From: Paenibacillus tundrae
GTDB lineage: Bacteria > Bacillota > Bacilli > Paenibacillales > Paenibacillaceae
Direction: 5' to 3'
NCBI RefSeq assembly: GCF_030812775.1
Contig: NZ_JAUSTI010000005.1
Coordinates: 1-64,000, forward strand
Length of the DNA stretch: 64,000 nucleotides
Shown here: positions 62,159-64,000 of the stretch, piece after piece
Layout: each line of letters starts with the position of its first letter
How positions within the stretch are numbered: position 1 is the stretch's first letter
Position numbers and translations under genes: made by a program
Notes under the pieces: generated by a model
The model's database searches: none
What the model was told of the DNA's origin: nothing
What the model saw: only the letters and a program-made list of their open reading frames with translations

Positions 62159-63169
62159 ATGGCTGCGTCCGGAACAGATCGCATGGTAGTCGTCCCCAAA
62201 GAAAATGTTCATATGCACAGGGTGCGAAACAAAACATCGGACCTGCTCTATTCCATCTTCCGATATGCACTGGTCATTGGGATATCGTTTATTATCCTAT
62301 ATCCATTGTTTCTCAAAATTTCGGTTACCTTCAAGGATAAGCAGGATATTTATAATCCAACGATCTATATGATTCCGCAACATTTCACGTTGGATAATAT
62401 TAAGCTTGCGGCGCAGGTGATGGATTACCTGCCTTTGCTTGCAAATACACTCTTATTTGTAACCATCACCACCATACTCACGGCAATATCTTGTGCTCTT
62501 GCTGGATATGGGTTTGCACGTTTTTCTTTTCCGGGTAGTAATGTGCTATTTGTACTTGTCATTCTTACGATTTTGGTGCCGACCAGCACCTTGATGGTGC
62601 CGATGTATCTGCACTTCCGTAGCTTTGACTTTATGGGTATTATTCAATTGTTTACCGGGCGAGACGGGATTAATTTGCTCAATACGTACTGGCCGTCCAT
62701 TATTACAGCAGCAACGGCGGGCGGGCTAAAGGCAGGTTTGTTCATTTATATTTTCCGTCAGTTCTTCAAAGGCATGCCTAAAGAGATCGAAGAAGCCGCA
62801 TTGATCGACGGTGCGGGTGGATTTCGAACATTTGCTAGAATTATGTTACCCAATGCCATATCACCGCTGATTACAGTTATTCTGTTTTCATTTGTATGGC
62901 AGTATAACGATACATTCTACTCGGCATTGTTCATGAGTGAGAGCCCACTTATCTCACTTAAGGTCGCTTCATTACCTGCACAGGCGAACCAATTGATTCC
63001 GCAACTCATGGGCTTTGGTTCCAACTCGGGTATGAAGGCAGACCCGAACTATGTTGCGATGATTGTAGACACAGGCATTTTGCTCGCTATTGCCCCGTTA
63101 ATTATTTTGTATTTGTTTGTACAGCGGTATTTCGTTGAGAGTATCGAGCGTTCTGGAATCGTTGGTTAA
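62159..63169 (+). CDS. Sugar ABC transporter permease, MalG/UgpE type (second pair)
   Basis: 336 residues, six membrane segments, longer cytoplasmic N-terminus (about 45 residues) and an insertion between segments three and four (G-R-D-G-I-N-L-L-N near residue 165). Coupling motif E-E-A-A-L-I-D-G-A-G near residue 201. GAAGGAGGC precedes ATG. It ends the operon, with a terminator at 63172. Confidence 0.9.
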   Translation: MAASGTDRMVVVPKENVHMHRVRNKTSDLLYSIFRYALVIGISFIILYPLFLKISVTFKDKQDIYNPTIYMIPQHFTLDNIKLAAQVMDYLPLLANTLLFVTITTILTAISCALAGYGFARFSFPGSNVLFVLVILTILVPTSTLMVPMYLHFRSFDFMGIIQLFTGRDGINLLNTYWPSIITAATAGGLKAGLFIYIFRQFFKGMPKEIEEAALIDGAGGFRTFARIMLPNAISPLITVILFSFVWQYNDTFYSALFMSESPLISLKVASLPAQANQLIPQLMGFGSNSGMKADPNYVAMIVDTGILLAIAPLIILYLFVQRYFVESIERSGIVG

Positions 63170-63171
63170 AT

Positions 63172-63216
63172 CAGCAGGACTCAAGTTCTTCATTAAGAAC
63201 TTGGGTCTGTTGTTTG
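63172..63216 (+). terminator. Terminator of the glycan transport operon
   Basis: The arm at 63172-63190 (ending GACTCAAGTTCTT) pairs with 63195-63212 (AAGAACTTGGGTCTGTTG): about 18 pairs with a bulge and two G-T pairs, four-base loop, then a T-rich stretch. Confidence 0.75.
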
Positions 63217-63384
63217 TTATGCTGGTATCTAACCTAGGGAACACGTACTATATAGTGTCGTAGGGAATCAATGTAAAATAAATCGTTCTTTCGTTCAACT
63301 CCTATACAGGATAAGTCCCGTTGTTTAACGAATACAATAGAGAAACGAGCTTTCCTAATCCAATGACTAGAGGGGTTAAAATTC

Positions 63385-63990
63385 ATGAATCTATTTGAGC
63401 AATGTTCAGGTCAAACGTTATCCTCCAATTTGCAATGGTTAAATGAGCCAGCAGAGTGGTTCATTCAGGATGGAAATGTCACGATTACCGTTCCACCGGT
63501 AAGTGATTTTTTCATTGATCCAGCAGGTGCGGCGGTAAAGGCTTCTGCACCATACCTACATACAGTGATTAAGGGTGATTTCAGTATTGTTGCAAGAATA
63601 GAGGTGGATATGAGAGAGCAGTATGATTCGGGTTGTCTGATGATTATGGCAGATGATGTACACTGGGCTAAAGTATGTTTCGAATTTTTCGAAGGTCAGC
63701 CTTCTATTCTGAGTGTTGTGACACGGGGGAATTCCGATGATTGCGTATCATCCCCTGTAGACGTGAACAGGCCATATTTGCGCATTGCTCGCGCGGGTAA
63801 CAGCTTTGCGTTTCATTACTCACAGGATGGCGAGAAGTGGAAGCTGGTTCGATATTTTGGCATGGAATGTCCTGAAGAGATTAAGGTGGGTATTGTCGCC
63901 CAATCTCCTGTCGGACAGGGAAGCAAGTCAACATTTACAGAGGTACAGCTTCAGTATGGGGTAGACACAGATATTCGCCGCGTGAAGTGA
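63385..63990 (+). CDS. DUF1349-family protein (concanavalin-like)
   Basis: 201 residues, no signal peptide. The pattern (F-I-D-P-A-G near 40, Y-D-S-G-C-L-M-I near 82, F-H-Y-S-Q-D-G-E-K-W near 152, V-G-I-V-A-Q-S-P near 173) matches DUF1349 proteins of the regulation-of-enolase-1/concanavalin-like fold of about 190-200 residues. A sugar-binding role is possible. AGAGGGG lies before the ATG. It lies behind a terminator, with its own promoter; it may or may not belong functionally to the preceding transport operon. The sequence ends 10 bases after its stop. Confidence 0.8.
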   Translation: MNLFEQCSGQTLSSNLQWLNEPAEWFIQDGNVTITVPPVSDFFIDPAGAAVKASAPYLHTVIKGDFSIVARIEVDMREQYDSGCLMIMADDVHWAKVCFEFFEGQPSILSVVTRGNSDDCVSSPVDVNRPYLRIARAGNSFAFHYSQDGEKWKLVRYFGMECPEEIKVGIVAQSPVGQGSKSTFTEVQLQYGVDTDIRRVK

Positions 63991-64000
63991 CGGAGATCTG

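Noticed and set aside
1..64000. CRISPR array, phage, integrase, transposase, tRNA or rRNA genes
   Set aside because: Looked for regularly spaced repeats, terminal CCA/cloverleaf patterns and transposase-like frames; none found apart from the two-copy repeat.

Overview
The window looks like a chromosomal segment of a Paenibacillus-like member of the Bacillales. The inference rests on AGGAGG-type ribosome binding sites with frequent GTG and TTG starts, U-tract terminators, a Spo0M-family protein, a YfiT/BstA-type bacillithiol-linked hydrolase, a Bce-type sensor/transporter module, an ECF sigma/anti-sigma pair with its own ECF promoter, CcpA-like cre sites, and sugar ABC operons that encode no ATPase. 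No rRNA, tRNA, CRISPR array, prophage or transposase gene is visible.

Region by region: 0.1-1.1 kb carries a zinc-type cation exporter with a metal-sensor-like palindrome. 1.4-25.7 kb is a patchwork of small, mostly co-directional stand-alone genes: acetyltransferases, methyltransferases, a kinase-like phosphotransferase, hydrolases, a radical SAM protein, Nudix and HD enzymes, small membrane proteins, a LytTR/DUF3021 regulator pair, an ECF sigma factor with its anti-sigma factor, and an LD-carboxypeptidase. This part also holds several decayed genes (GtrA, a frameshifted 56-codon gene, an inositol-monophosphatase with an internal deletion, a GNAT remnant). 25.9-28.8 kb has a GT4 glycosyltransferase and a P-loop kinase-like protein. 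29.0-36.0 kb is a PTS IIA-IIB-IIC, GH38 alpha-mannosidase and PRD-regulator locus, probably for an alpha-mannoside such as mannosylglycerate. 36.1-40.1 kb has Spo0M, two methyltransferases, YfiT and a short-chain dehydrogenase. 40.2-44.7 kb is a complete BceRS-BceAB-type antimicrobial-peptide sensing and detoxification module. 44.9-48.6 kb has two acetyltransferases, RtcB RNA ligase and a DUF4272 protein.

48.7-64 kb is the most distinctive part: a divergent LacI-type regulator and a long operon with two different solute-binding proteins, four permeases in two pairs, an NHL/TPR membrane-anchored protein, a YIP1-family membrane protein, a large DUF5696-like ectoprotein and, behind a terminator, a DUF1349 protein. 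One binding protein is a 975-residue fusion of duplicated carbohydrate-binding-like modules and a MalE-type domain. The operon promoter overlaps a near-consensus cre site, so a catabolite-repressed glycan uptake system of unknown substrate is inferred.

A second unusual signal is a roughly 185-bp repeat found twice (about 19.75 and 33.70 kb). Each copy lies directly behind a gene in the same orientation, has inverted ends and conserved nested helices, and fits a MITE-like or structured-RNA element. All functional calls come from reading the sequence; none was checked against a database.
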